Origin: Roseovarius tolerans
GTDB taxonomy: Bacteria > Pseudomonadota > Alphaproteobacteria > Rhodobacterales > Rhodobacteraceae
Direction: 5' to 3'
Assembly (NCBI RefSeq): GCF_900109855.1
Contig: NZ_FOBO01000009.1
Coordinates: 1-64,000, forward strand
Length of the DNA: 64,000 nucleotides
The translations under genes and the position numbers were made by a program. Below, one piece after another: positions 24,658 through 35,674 of the stretch; within the stretch, counting starts at the first letter, position 1; every line of letters begins with the position of its first letter. The notes below the pieces were generated by a model. The model was given only the letters and a program-made list of their open reading frames with translations, ran no database searches and was not told the DNA's origin.

Positions 24658-25259
24658 TCCAGCACCCTCATCCCGTTAGGCGTGGCAATTTCAGCGCGCA
24701 GGCCCGGCGCGCCCTGCTCGAACACCACGCGCGGGTCACTCAACTCACTCAACTCCGCGCGCAACGCGTCCGCCTCGGGATGCGCCACGACCAGCCGCTC
24801 CAGCCGCGCGCCCGACCCCGCCAGCCGCGCCGAGGGATGCCCGCCTGCCTGCCATTCGATCAGCGCCGGAAAGCGGTTGTCATAGGGCAGCACGCCACCC
24901 TCCGGCACCGCCATCCGCCAGCGCAGATCGCCGCGCGCCAGATCGACCGCCACGCCCGCCTCCGGGGAACGCGTCATCGCGGCCTCCAGATCATCGACTG
25001 CGCAAATCCAGTTCGACAGGCGCGGCGCGCCATGGAACCGGTCCAGATCGAACCAGCGCGGATAGCCCGGCACAGGCGCCTCGGGATCGACCGCGATCAC
25101 CTCCAGATAAAGACCATCCGCCAGCCCCATCAACAGATTATGCGTGCCGAAATGCGCGTGCCGCCCACCGGGCTGCAAGGTCAGGCCCAGCGCCTCCTCG
25201 ACCACGGCGCGGCCCTCGTCCAGGCTTTCCGCCGCCACTGCCAGATGATCCAGCCGCAT
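24654..25259 (-). CDS. VOC / glyoxalase-like domain protein
   Basis: The 201-residue protein begins MRLDHLAVAAESLDEGRAVV, with HAHFGTHNLLMGL and LYLEVIAVDP, the glyoxalase-like (VOC superfamily) N-terminal half found in a common alphaproteobacterial hypothetical family. Metal ligands may be H5, H43 and E60. Reaction unknown. ATG 25259 is chosen over 25283 from the family start. Translationally coupled to the GNAT gene. Confidence 0.8.
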   Translation of the reverse strand: MRLDHLAVAAESLDEGRAVVEEALGLTLQPGGRHAHFGTHNLLMGLADGLYLEVIAVDPEAPVPGYPRWFDLDRFHGAPRLSNWICAVDDLEAAMTRSPEAGVAVDLARGDLRWRMAVPEGGVLPYDNRFPALIEWQAGGHPSARLAGSGARLERLVVAHPEADALRAELSELSDPRVVFEQGAPGLRAEIATPNGMRVLE

Positions 25260-25845
25260 GCCCTGTCCTTCATCTTGCTGCAAGTATCCCGGGGGAGTCG
25301 CGCGCAGGCGCGACGGGGGCAGCGCCCCTTAATCCAACACATCCACGGCGCGCGCGCCACCAATTTGACATTAGGCCGTCCAGCTGCGGCGCGATGCTGA
25401 GTTCCACAGGCTCCAGCCATCGTGCGGAACGAGATCGGCCCTGCGCGTGTGGGGGCGGCGATGGTGCCGTGCTTGTCGGCAACCGACAGATGGTCGCTGA
25501 TCGAGACCATGATCGAGGACAGGAAATGCCGCGGTGCAGCGAATTTGCCGTGCGGCACTGCGAAACAAATAGGCAGGTTGCACCAAAACCGCCCAAAAAA
25601 GCGGCTGCGCGCTGCATATAACGCGCCACCAAGCGCCAATCATTGGCGCAGCCTCATCTTGCGATGTTGGATGACGCTGCCCGATAGGGCGAAAATACCG
25701 ACCAGCGGCCCCGGTCCGGGCAGACTAGAAACCGCTGGACGGCAACAACACACAAGATGCTGCCGCGCAAGCCTAGCAGCGGGAAATCGGCTTGGAAAGC
25801 CGCCCCGTGCCGCCCGCGCAGCCCTGACATGGGAGTTTCCGAGAG
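25260..25845. other. Intergenic region upstream of urtA
   Basis: This 586-base gap has no convincing gene; the open frames in it have no recognisable start signals or protein features. It holds a GC-rich hairpin (GTCGCGC-GCAG-GCGCGAC, about 25296-25313) next to a CCCGGGGG...GGGGGCAGCGCC stretch, a half site TTGCACCAAAA at 25578, and a perfect palindrome at 25633-25649. The stretch near 25395-25560 has some coding-like bias on the minus strand and may be a decayed gene. The regulatory region of the urt-ure operon must lie in its right part. Confidence 0.5.
25633..25649. promoter_or_regulatory. Palindrome upstream of urtA, candidate nitrogen-control site
   Basis: GCGCCAAT-C-ATTGGCGC is a perfect 17-base palindrome about 200 bases before urtA; TTGCACCAAAA, which resembles half of an NtrC site (TGCACC-N5-GGTGCA), lies 40 bases further upstream. 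NtrC control of urea uptake is known in bacteria; here it is inferred from position and partial match. Confidence 0.3.
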
Positions 25846-27126
25846 ATGAAAACCAAGACCCTGATGGCGAGCCTCGCCACGACAACTGCACTCTTTACCG
25901 CGCCCGCACTGGCGCAGGACTGCCCTGTGAAGGTGGGTGTGCTGCACTCGCTTTCGGGCACGATGGCAATCTCCGAGACCACGCTCAAGGATACCGTCCT
26001 GATGCTGGTCGAACAGCAGAACGCAAAGGGCGGTCTTCTGGGCTGCGAGATCGAGGCGGTGGTGGTCGACCCCGCCTCAGACTGGCCGCTTTTTGCCGAA
26101 AAGGCGCGCGAATTGCTGACCGTGAGCGAGGTCGATGTGATCTTCGGCTCCTGGACCTCTGTGAGCCGCAAATCGGCGCTGCCGGTGCTGGAGGAACTCA
26201 ACGGGCTGATGTTCTATCCCGTCCAGTACGAGGGCGAGGAAAGCTCGAAGAACGTCTTTTACACCGGGGCCGCGCCCAATCAGCAGGCGATCCCGGCGGT
26301 GGATTATTTCCTCGAGGAACTGGGCGTCGAGAGCTTCGCGCTTCTGGGCACCGACTATGTCTATCCCCGTACGACCAACAACATCCTCGACGCCTACCTC
26401 AAGTCCAAGGGCATCGCGGATGAGGATATCTTCGTCAACTACACCCCGTTCGGCCATTCCGACTGGGCCACCATCGTCTCGGACGTGGTCGCCCTCGGGG
26501 CATCGGGCAAGCAGGTGGGCGTGATCTCGACCATCAACGGCGATGCCAATGTCGGCTTCTACAAGGAACTGGCCGCACAAGGCGTCGATGCCGCCGATAT
26601 CCCCGTGGTGGCCTTTTCGGTCGGTGAAGAAGAGCTTTCGGGCCTCGATACCGCGCCGCTCGTCGGGCATCTCGCGGCGTGGAATTACTTCCAATCCGCC
26701 GATACCGAGATCAACGCCGAATTCGTCGAGGCATGGAAGGCCTATGCCGGCGATGAGCGCGTCACCAACGACCCGATGGAGGCGCATTACATCGGCTTCA
26801 ACATGTGGGTGAATGCCGTGACCGAGGCGGGCACCACCGATGTGGACGCGGTGCGCGAGGCGATGTGGGGGCAGGAATACCCCAACCTCACCGGCGGCAC
26901 GGCGGTGATGAACGCCAATCACCACCTCTCCAAGCCGGTGCTGATCGGCGAGATTCGCGATGATGGTCAGTTCGACATCATCAGCCAGACTGCGGAAGTG
27001 CCGGGCGATGCCTGGACCGACCACCTGCCCGAGAGCGCGCCGCTCAAGAGCGACTGGAAGGAGCTGGGCTGCGGCATGTACAACACCGAGACCGGCACCT
27101 GCGTGCAGATGACGTCGAACTACTAA
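25846..27126 (+). CDS. urtA: Urea ABC transporter, substrate-binding protein UrtA
   Basis: The 426-residue precursor has a signal peptide (MKTKTLMASLATTTALFTAP, cut after ALA) and a type I periplasmic binding fold. The mature N-terminus CPVKVGVLHSLSGTMAISE and FGSWTSVSRKSALPVLEE are typical of UrtA (FmdD-like) rather than amino-acid binding proteins. It captures urea in the periplasm for UrtBCDE. A strong hairpin follows the gene and probably keeps UrtA more abundant than the membrane parts. Confidence 0.96.
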   Translation: MKTKTLMASLATTTALFTAPALAQDCPVKVGVLHSLSGTMAISETTLKDTVLMLVEQQNAKGGLLGCEIEAVVVDPASDWPLFAEKARELLTVSEVDVIFGSWTSVSRKSALPVLEELNGLMFYPVQYEGEESSKNVFYTGAAPNQQAIPAVDYFLEELGVESFALLGTDYVYPRTTNNILDAYLKSKGIADEDIFVNYTPFGHSDWATIVSDVVALGASGKQVGVISTINGDANVGFYKELAAQGVDAADIPVVAFSVGEEELSGLDTAPLVGHLAAWNYFQSADTEINAEFVEAWKAYAGDERVTNDPMEAHYIGFNMWVNAVTEAGTTDVDAVREAMWGQEYPNLTGGTAVMNANHHLSKPVLIGEIRDDGQFDIISQTAEVPGDAWTDHLPESAPLKSDWKELGCGMYNTETGTCVQMTSNY

Positions 27127-27132
27127 GCTGCC

Positions 27133-27167
27133 GGGCCGCGCGGACGACACCCGCGCGGCCCCCTTTT
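27133..27167 (+). terminator. Intra-operon terminator/attenuator between urtA and urtB
   Basis: Perfect 11-bp stem GGGCCGCGCGG / CCGCGCGGCCC with loop ACGACAC, then CCTTTTCG. The short T run suggests partial termination or 3'-end protection of the urtA message. Confidence 0.65.
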
Positions 27168-27198
27168 CGCAGTTTTCCCGCTCAGGACCGAACCGACC

Positions 27199-29172
27199 AT
27201 GCGTTTCACCGCCCTCCTTGCCCGCGCCGTGGCGCTGCTGATCATCGTCGCCTGCGCTTTGGTCTTGCGCCCGGATGAGGCAAGGGCGCAGGCCACGTTG
27301 CAACCGCTCCTGCAAGAGCACCAGGCCGATCTCGCCAAGCCCTCGCGCCAGACCATTGGCCCGGTGATCGCGGATCTGCTTGCGTCGGATCACTCCGGCA
27401 TGGCCGATTTCCTGCGCAAATGGGAGGCGCGCGAGGTCTATCTGCGCCCCGAGGACGGCCTGTTCTTCTATGCCGAGGAGGCGGGCGGCAGCCTGCGCCT
27501 CATCGACATCGACAGCGGCGCGGCGGTGGCCGAAGTGGGCAGCCGCGACGTCGACCAGATCCGCCCCAATGCGGGCGTGCGCCGCGAACTCGCCGCCGCC
27601 CTCGTACCATATGAGTTGAACGCCCCCGACCCCGCCCGCCGGGCAGAGGCACTGGAAGCCATCACGCGCAGCGCGGATGCCAGCCAGATCGCGCCGCTGG
27701 CAGGTAGCATCGAGAGCGAGACCGACCCCACGCTCAAGACCCGCAAAGAGCGCCTGCTCACCCTGCTCGTCGCGCAATTCGGGGCGACCAAATCCGAGCG
27801 TCTCGACGCCATCGCCGGGCTTGGCGGCGATACCAGTATCGAGGCGCGCAGCGTGCTCAACCAACTCACCGCCACCCGCGACGGCGTGGCCGAGACCCTG
27901 CCGGACGACATCAACCTCGCCCGCGTGCTGGAGGTCGGCACCGACCTCACCGAGGCCGAGGCGCATGACCGACTGGTCGCCGCAGACCTCGCCCCGCCGC
28001 GCCAGACCGCGACCGACCTGCGCGACGTGCTGGCGCAACATATCGTGGATGGCAGCGTCGGCGGGGTGCCGCTGCACCAACTCGACACCACCGCCGCCCG
28101 CGCCCGCGCCTACGAGGCGCTGGAACAGGCAGGCACGGTGCCGCCCCGCGCCGCCCCCGACGAAGTGGCGCAGGCCGTCGCCGCCCATGCGTTCTACGCC
28201 GAATACCTGCAACCCGACCCGCAGATCACGCAGGCCGCCGAGGACGCGCTCGCCGCCACCTCGCGCACCCTCGGCCTTTACCAGACCGCCGATCTTGTGC
28301 TCGACGGACTGTCGCTCGCCTCGATCTTCTTTCTCGCGGCCATCGGCCTCGCGATCACCTTCGGCGTCATGGGCGTGATCAACATGGCGCATGGCGAGTT
28401 CATCATGATGGGGGCCTACACGGGTTATGTCGTTCAGCTTTTCATCCCCGATTACACCGTCAGCCTGCTCATCGCCCTGCCCTTGGCCTTCGCCGTCACC
28501 TTCGGCGCGGGCGTCGCGATGGAGCGGCTGGTGATCCGCCATCTCTACACAAGGCCACTTGAGACGCTGCTTGCCACCTTCGGCATCTCCATCGCCCTGC
28601 AACAACTGGCCAAGAACATCTTCGGCACGCAGGCGCGGCCCCTCACCGCCCCCGACTGGCTGGGCGGGGCGATCACCCTCAACGATATCGTCAGCATCTC
28701 GACCATCCGCGTGGCGATCTTCGTCCTCGCCCTCATCTTCCTCGCGCTGCTGCTCTACATTCTCAAACGCACGCGGCTGGGGCTGGAGGTGCGGGCAGTC
28801 ACGCAAAACCCCGGGATGGCCGCCTCGATGGGGATCAACCCCGACCGCATCAACATGCTGACCTTCGGCCTCGGCTCCGGCATCGCGGGGATCGCGGGCG
28901 TGGCCATCGGGCTCTATGCGCAGGTCACCTCGGAAATGGGCGCCAACTACATCGTGCAAAGCTTCATGACGGTGGTGGTGGGCGGCGTCGGCAATGTCTG
29001 GGGCACGCTCGCAGGGGCCTCGCTGATCGGGTTCCTGCAAAAGGGGATCGAGTGGTTCAACCCGTCGAACACGCTGGCGGCGCAGACCTACATGGTGCTG
29101 TTCGTCATCCTCTTCATCCAGTTCCGGCCCAAGGGCATCGTTGCCCTCAAGGGCCGCGCGGCGGGGGACTGA
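27199..29172 (+). CDS. urtB: Urea ABC transporter, permease UrtB
   Basis: The 657-residue protein is a LivH-type inner-membrane permease in its C-terminal half (from about residue 365, with GVMGVINMAHGEFIMMGAY and the EAA-like region GLGSGIAGIAGVAIGL). The N-terminal half (after a signal-like helix ending DEARA) is a soluble, probably periplasmic, helical-repeat domain found in proteobacterial UrtB but absent from cyanobacterial ones. It is long even for proteobacteria. Confidence 0.95.
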   Translation: MRFTALLARAVALLIIVACALVLRPDEARAQATLQPLLQEHQADLAKPSRQTIGPVIADLLASDHSGMADFLRKWEAREVYLRPEDGLFFYAEEAGGSLRLIDIDSGAAVAEVGSRDVDQIRPNAGVRRELAAALVPYELNAPDPARRAEALEAITRSADASQIAPLAGSIESETDPTLKTRKERLLTLLVAQFGATKSERLDAIAGLGGDTSIEARSVLNQLTATRDGVAETLPDDINLARVLEVGTDLTEAEAHDRLVAADLAPPRQTATDLRDVLAQHIVDGSVGGVPLHQLDTTAARARAYEALEQAGTVPPRAAPDEVAQAVAAHAFYAEYLQPDPQITQAAEDALAATSRTLGLYQTADLVLDGLSLASIFFLAAIGLAITFGVMGVINMAHGEFIMMGAYTGYVVQLFIPDYTVSLLIALPLAFAVTFGAGVAMERLVIRHLYTRPLETLLATFGISIALQQLAKNIFGTQARPLTAPDWLGGAITLNDIVSISTIRVAIFVLALIFLALLLYILKRTRLGLEVRAVTQNPGMAASMGINPDRINMLTFGLGSGIAGIAGVAIGLYAQVTSEMGANYIVQSFMTVVVGGVGNVWGTLAGASLIGFLQKGIEWFNPSNTLAAQTYMVLFVILFIQFRPKGIVALKGRAAGD

Positions 29173-29175
29173 GCC

Positions 29176-30360
29176 ATGAGGAAACCTGACATCACCCCGC
29201 GTCGCAGCTTTCTGGCCGAGAATCCGTCGGTCATGTGGTTCCTCGGTCTTCTCGGCCTCTTCACCCTCGGCGTCACCGTGCTGGCCGAAGGGTTCGGCAT
29301 GGCGCTCCTCTCGACCTCGATGGTCAAGATCCTCGGGATGACGCTCTGCCTGTGCCTCATTGCCGTGGCGATGGACGTGGTCTGGGGCTATTGCGGCATC
29401 CTCAGCCTGGGGCATTTCGCCTTTTTCGGGCTGGGTGGTTACGCGATCGGCATGTGGCTGATGTATGCCCGCACCGAAGGCATCGTGGTGGACTCGCTCG
29501 CAAACGCCCCCATCCCACCCACGCAAGAGGAGATCAACGACGCCATCGCCACGCAGATTTTCGGCGTGGTGGGCAGCAACGAGTTGCCGCTGAGCTGGGC
29601 GTTCGCCGACAGCCTTTTCATACAGCTTCTGTTGGTGGTGCTGGTGCCGGGCCTGCTGGCGCTGGTCTTTGGCTGGCTGGCGTTCCGCAGCCGCGTCACT
29701 GGCGTCTATCTCTCGATCCTCACACAGGCGATGACGCTGGCGCTGTCGCTCTACCTCTTTCAGAACGACACCGGGCTGCGCGGCAACAATGGGCTCTCGG
29801 GCCTGCAAAACATCCCGGGCCTCCTGCACCTGCCGCAATCCACCATCGCGCTCTGGTTCTTCTGGGCCTCGGCCGCAGCCCTTGGCCTGGGCTATCTCTT
29901 CTTCGCCTGGCTCATATCGGGCAAGTTCGGCTCGGTCATTCGCGGCATCCGCGACAATGAGAACCGCGTGCGCTTTCTCGGCTACCATGTCGAAAGCTAC
30001 AAGCTGGTGATCTTCACCCTCACCGCAATCGTCTCGGGCCTTGCCGGTGCGCTCTATTACCCGCAGGCGGGCATCATCAACCCCGCCGAAATCGCGCCCA
30101 TCGCGTCGATTTACCTCGCCGTCTGGGTCGCCATCGGCGGGCGCGGGCGGCTTTATGGCGCGGTGATCGGGGCAGCGGTCGTCAGCCTCGCCTCAAGCTG
30201 GTTCACCGGCGGCGGCGCGCCCGATATCGACCTCGGCTTCTACACGATCAACTGGACCGACTGGTGGTTGGTGCTTCTGGGCCTCGGCTTCGTCGCCGTC
30301 ACGCTGTTCTTCCCGCGCGGCATCGGCGGGCTCTTTGACATGCTGGTGAGGAAATCATGA
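29176..30360 (+). CDS. urtC: Urea ABC transporter, permease UrtC
   Basis: The 394-residue LivM-type permease has about ten transmembrane helices, with WGYCGILSLGHFAFFGLGGY and the ATPase-coupling segment IRGIRDNENRVRFLGY. It starts 3 bases after the urtB stop, and its stop overlaps the urtD start (ATGA). Confidence 0.96.
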   Translation: MRKPDITPRRSFLAENPSVMWFLGLLGLFTLGVTVLAEGFGMALLSTSMVKILGMTLCLCLIAVAMDVVWGYCGILSLGHFAFFGLGGYAIGMWLMYARTEGIVVDSLANAPIPPTQEEINDAIATQIFGVVGSNELPLSWAFADSLFIQLLLVVLVPGLLALVFGWLAFRSRVTGVYLSILTQAMTLALSLYLFQNDTGLRGNNGLSGLQNIPGLLHLPQSTIALWFFWASAAALGLGYLFFAWLISGKFGSVIRGIRDNENRVRFLGYHVESYKLVIFTLTAIVSGLAGALYYPQAGIINPAEIAPIASIYLAVWVAIGGRGRLYGAVIGAAVVSLASSWFTGGGAPDIDLGFYTINWTDWWLVLLGLGFVAVTLFFPRGIGGLFDMLVRKS

Positions 30361-31097
30361 CCACCCTTCTCGAAGTCTCCGGCGTCTCGGTCACCTTCGA
30401 CGGCTTCCGCGCCATCAACAACCTCTCGATTCAGGTGGCAGAGCCGGAACTGCGCGCGGTGATCGGCCCCAATGGCGCGGGCAAGACGACCTTCATGGAT
30501 ATCGTCACCGGCAAGACGCGGCCTGACGAGGGCCGGGTGATCTGGGGCGAGAAAAACATCTCACTTCTGGGAATGAGCGAAAGCGCAATCGCGCGGGCGG
30601 GCATCGGTCGCAAGTTCCAGAAACCCACCGTGTTCGAGGAACAGACCGTGCGCGAAAACCTCGCCATGGCGCTCAAGAACAAGCGCGGGCCGTTTGACGT
30701 GCTGCTCTATCGTCGTTCGTCAAAGGGGGCCGCACGCATCGCGGAATTGGCCCAGGAAATCGGTCTCGCGGACGACCTGCCCCGCCGCGCCGGGGACCTC
30801 AGCCACGGGCAAAAGCAATGGCTGGAGATCGGCATGCTGCTGGCGCAGGATCCGCGCCTTTTGCTGGTCGATGAGCCCGCCGCCGGGATGACCCCCGCCG
30901 AACGCGGGCACACCACCGATATCCTCAAGCGCGCGGCGCAGACCCGCGCCGTGGTGGTGATTGAGCATGACATGGAATTCGTCCGCCGTCTCGATTGCAA
31001 GGTGACGGTGCTGCATGAGGGGTCGGTTCTGGCCGAAGGCAGCCTCGATCACGTCACGCAAAACCGCGAGGTCATTGATGTTTATCTCGGGAGATAA
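30357..31097 (+). CDS. urtD: Urea ABC transporter, ATPase UrtD
   Basis: The 246-residue LivG-type ATPase has Walker A GPNGAGKTTF, signature DLSHGQKQWLEIG (LSHGQ variant common in UrtD) and Walker B LLLVDEPAAGM. It drives urea import with UrtE. Confidence 0.96.
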   Translation: MTTLLEVSGVSVTFDGFRAINNLSIQVAEPELRAVIGPNGAGKTTFMDIVTGKTRPDEGRVIWGEKNISLLGMSESAIARAGIGRKFQKPTVFEEQTVRENLAMALKNKRGPFDVLLYRRSSKGAARIAELAQEIGLADDLPRRAGDLSHGQKQWLEIGMLLAQDPRLLLVDEPAAGMTPAERGHTTDILKRAAQTRAVVVIEHDMEFVRRLDCKVTVLHEGSVLAEGSLDHVTQNREVIDVYLGR

Positions 31098-31100
31098 TCC

Positions 31101-31796
31101 ATGCTGAGCGTCGACAGCCTCACCCTGCACTATGGCGCCTCGCAGATCCTCTATGGCGTCAGCCTCACCGCCCGGCCTGGCGCGGTGACGGCGGTGATGG
31201 GCACCAATGGCGTCGGCAAGACCAGCCTGTTGAAGGCCATCGCCGGGCGGCATCCCTACTCAGACGGGCGGATCAGCCTCGACGGGCGCGACTTGCCCCA
31301 TCTATCCGCCGCGCAGGCCGCGCAATCGGGCATCGCCTATGTTCCGCAGGGACGCGAGATCTTTCCGCTGCTGACGGTCACCGAGAACCTGCAAACCGGC
31401 TTTGCCTGCCTGCCGAAATCCGATCACACGATTCCGGCGCGCATCTATGAACTGTTCCCGGTGCTGGAGCAGATGCGCGACCGGCGCGGCGGTGATCTGT
31501 CGGGCGGGCAGCAGCAGCAACTGGCCATCGCCCGCGCCCTCATCGCACGCCCCCGCGTGCTGTTGCTCGACGAGCCCACCGAGGGCATCCAGCCCAATAT
31601 CATCAAGCAGATCGGCGCGGTGATCGGCCTTTTGCGCGACGAGGGCGAGATCGCCATCGTGCTGGTCGAGCAGTTCTTCGATTTCGCCTATGATCTGGCT
31701 GACGACCTGGTGGTGCTCAATCGCGGCGAGGTGCGGCTCTCGGAGCCTGCCGCGATGGTGGAGCGTGAGCGGCTGTTGCGCGAAGTGTCCATTTGA
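31101..31796 (+). CDS. urtE: Urea ABC transporter, ATPase UrtE
   Basis: The 231-residue LivF-type ATPase has Walker A GTNGVGKTSL, signature LSGGQQQQLAIARAL and Walker B LLLDEPTEGIQPN. Starts 3 bases after urtD. About 130 bases separate it from ureD, with no terminator visible, so transport and urease genes may share a transcript. Confidence 0.96.
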   Translation: MLSVDSLTLHYGASQILYGVSLTARPGAVTAVMGTNGVGKTSLLKAIAGRHPYSDGRISLDGRDLPHLSAAQAAQSGIAYVPQGREIFPLLTVTENLQTGFACLPKSDHTIPARIYELFPVLEQMRDRRGGDLSGGQQQQLAIARALIARPRVLLLDEPTEGIQPNIIKQIGAVIGLLRDEGEIAIVLVEQFFDFAYDLADDLVVLNRGEVRLSEPAAMVERERLLREVSI

Positions 31797-31926
31797 TGGG
31801 CGATTTGCCTGCTATTTGGGCATATGGGCATCGAGGATGCGTGCAGCACATGCAAGTCCACGGCCCACCGCTGGCGGTCCCGCGCGAGGGCGGTAGCCTC
31901 GGGCGGACCTTAGTACGAGACTCTGC

Positions 31927-32745
31927 ATGACCGCCTGCCCCGTCCCCTCCCCGACACAGGAACGCAGCTTTGGTGCCGCGCATGTGACGCTGTTGCCGGG
32001 GCCGAATGGCGGGCGGCTTGATCGCCTGCATCAAAAGGGATCGGCCAAGGCATTCCTGCATCCCGGCCCCTCCGGCCCCGAAATCGTACTGCTCAACACC
32101 TCGGGTGGGCTGACAGGCGGTGACGTTCTTTCCTACAGGGTCGATCTGGCGGCGGGATGTCGCGCCACCGGCACCACGCAGACCGCCGAGCGCGCCTATC
32201 GCAGCACTGGCGAGGCAGCGCGGGTCACGGTGCATCACCGGGTCGCGTCTGGCGCGCATCTCGACTGGCTGCCGCAAGAGACGATCCTGTTCGACGGCAG
32301 CCATCTGGCCCGCGAGACGACAATCGACCTGGCAAAGGATGCATCCTGCCTGATCCTCGAGTCGATTGTCCTTGGCCGCGCCGCCATGGGCGAAACCGTG
32401 ACGCGCACCACCCTGCGCGACACCCGCCGCATCATGCGCGAAGGGCAGCCGGTTCTGGTCGAGCCGCTCCACCTCGCCACCGAGGCGCTAACCGCTGGCC
32501 CCGCCGTCCTGAACGGCGCGCGCGCCTTCGCCACGCTGGCGCTTGTGGCGCAAGGGGCCGAGGACGCCGCGTCTCGCGTGCGGGACTTGCTGGATGAACC
32601 CGGCGTCACCGGCGGTGCGTCGGGCTTTGACGGCAAGCTGGTGATCCGCCTGATGGCCGGTGACGGCTGGCCGCTGCGCCGTCAGATCATGCGGCTGGTC
32701 AGCGCCCTGCGCCCTGGCCCCCTGCCCCGCGTCTGGCAGAATTAG
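31927..32745 (+). CDS. ureD: Urease accessory protein UreD
   Basis: The 272-residue scaffold protein works with UreF and UreG to deliver nickel to apo-urease. Family signatures [21 protein letters not shown] and FHP-like [17 protein letters not shown] are present, plus [12 protein letters not shown]. First gene of the ureDAJBCEFG order. Confidence 0.94.
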   Translation: MTACPVPSPTQERSFGAAHVTLLPGPNGGRLDRLHQKGSAKAFLHPGPSGPEIVLLNTSGGLTGGDVLSYRVDLAAGCRATGTTQTAERAYRSTGEAARVTVHHRVASGAHLDWLPQETILFDGSHLARETTIDLAKDASCLILESIVLGRAAMGETVTRTTLRDTRRIMREGQPVLVEPLHLATEALTAGPAVLNGARAFATLALVAQGAEDAASRVRDLLDEPGVTGGASGFDGKLVIRLMAGDGWPLRRQIMRLVSALRPGPLPRVWQN

Positions 32746-32755
32746 GAGACACGCG

Positions 32756-33058
32756 ATGAACCTCACCCCCCGCGAAAAGGACAAGCTGCTGATCAGCCTC
32801 GCCGCCATGGTCGCGCGCGGCAGGCTCGCGCGCGGCGTCCGGCTCAACCATCCCGAGGCGGTGGCGCTGATCACCGATTTCGTGGTCGAGGGCGCGCGCG
32901 AGGGCCGCAGCGTGGCCGACCTGATGGAAGCGGGCGCGCATGTCATTGCGTCCGAGCACTGCATGGAGGGCATTCCAGAAATGCTGCATTCCGTGCAGGT
33001 CGAGGCGACATTCCCCGACGGCACCAAGCTGGTGACCGTCCATAACCCCATACGCTGA
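32756..33058 (+). CDS. ureA: Urease subunit gamma
   Basis: The 100-residue subunit begins [20 protein letters not shown] and ends VTVHNPIR, both family signatures. ATG 32756 has a good Shine-Dalgarno (TTAGGAG) that includes the ureD stop. Length is exactly that of bacterial UreA. Confidence 0.97.
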   Translation: MNLTPREKDKLLISLAAMVARGRLARGVRLNHPEAVALITDFVVEGAREGRSVADLMEAGAHVIASEHCMEGIPEMLHSVQVEATFPDGTKLVTVHNPIR

Positions 33059-33071
33059 AAGGATAATTCTG

Positions 33072-33638
33072 ATGCGCTACATCCTCGCCGTTCTGCTGCT
33101 GACACCTTCACTGGCCTCTGCGCATCTCGATCCTGCGGCGCATGGCTCTTTCGCTGCCGGGGCGACGCATCCGCTCTTCGGGGCGGATCACGTGCTTGCC
33201 ATGCTGGCTGTCGGGCTGTGGGCCGCAGTGCTTTCGGGGCGCGCGATCTGGCTCTTGCCGGTGGGTTTCGTCACGGCGATGGCGGTTGGATTTGGCGGCG
33301 CGCTGCTCGGGCTGACCCTCCCGGCGGTGGAGCCGCTGATCCTTGCCTCGGTGCTGATCCTGGGGCTGCTGGTGGCTCTCGCCGTGCGGCTGCCGGCGGT
33401 TTGGGCTGTCGGTATCGTGTCGGTATTCGGTCTGTTTCACGGCGGCGCCCATGGCGCCGAGATCGGGGCGGCAACGGCGTTGGACTATTTCGCGGGCTTT
33501 GCCATAGCAACAATGGGTCTGCATCTCGCGGGCCTTGCTCTGGGGCTGCTTGTCATGCGTCTTGGCTCGCAAAGCGTGGTGCGCGGGGGCGGCGGGCTGG
33601 TCGCGGCGCTCGGCGCGTGGCTTGTGGCCGCAGGATGA
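33072..33638 (+). CDS. ureJ: HupE/UreJ family nickel-related permease
   Basis: The 188-residue membrane protein starts with a signal-like helix and HLDPAAHGSFAAGATHPLFGADHVLAMLAVGLW, the HupE/UreJ signature with conserved His/Asp that may bind nickel, followed by five more helices and VFGLFHGGAHGAEIG. UreJ homologues are thought to be secondary nickel permeases; its position between ureA and ureB is a known alphaproteobacterial order. Confidence 0.92.
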   Translation: MRYILAVLLLTPSLASAHLDPAAHGSFAAGATHPLFGADHVLAMLAVGLWAAVLSGRAIWLLPVGFVTAMAVGFGGALLGLTLPAVEPLILASVLILGLLVALAVRLPAVWAVGIVSVFGLFHGGAHGAEIGAATALDYFAGFAIATMGLHLAGLALGLLVMRLGSQSVVRGGGGLVAALGAWLVAAG

Positions 33639-33648
33639 GGCGTAGATC

Positions 33649-33954
33649 ATGATCCCCGGAGAACTCATTCCCGCCGAGGGCGAGATCACCCTCAACGATG
33701 GTGCGGAGGTCACCGTGCTGGAGGTCGCCAATACCGGCGACCGGCCGGTGCAGGTGGGCAGCCACTACCATTTCGCCGAGGCCAATGCCGGGCTTTCGTT
33801 TGACCGCGCCGCCGCGCGCGGGCAGCGCCTGGACATTCCCGCAGGCACCGCCGTCCGCTTCGAGCCGGGGCAGAGACGCGAGGTGCGGCTTATTCCCTAT
33901 GGCGGCGCGCGGCGGGTGTTCGGGTTCAATCAAAAGGTGATGGGAGACCTCTGA
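33649..33954 (+). CDS. ureB: Urease subunit beta
   Basis: The 101-residue subunit begins [18 protein letters not shown] and has [20 protein letters not shown] and [14 protein letters not shown], all conserved. One base separates its stop from ureC. Confidence 0.97.
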   Translation: MIPGELIPAEGEITLNDGAEVTVLEVANTGDRPVQVGSHYHFAEANAGLSFDRAAARGQRLDIPAGTAVRFEPGQRREVRLIPYGGARRVFGFNQKVMGDL

Positions 33955-33955
33955 C

Positions 33956-35665
<1,710 letters not shown>

Positions 35666-35674
35666 GGCCATGCC

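Noticed and set aside
25181-25639. 152-codon minus-strand frame before the VOC gene
   Set aside because: It runs into the VOC gene in the wrong frame and shows no protein features; at most a decayed remnant in its upstream part.
25644-25663. TGGCGC...TTGCG as a possible sigma-54 promoter before urtA
   Set aside because: The spacing between GG and GC is four bases too long for a -24/-12 promoter.
26077-29988. A 1303-codon open frame on the minus strand
   Set aside because: It lies opposite urtA, urtB and urtC, whose proteins are clearly recognisable; the frame is open only because of GC-rich codon bias and its translation is Arg/His/Gly-rich without motifs.
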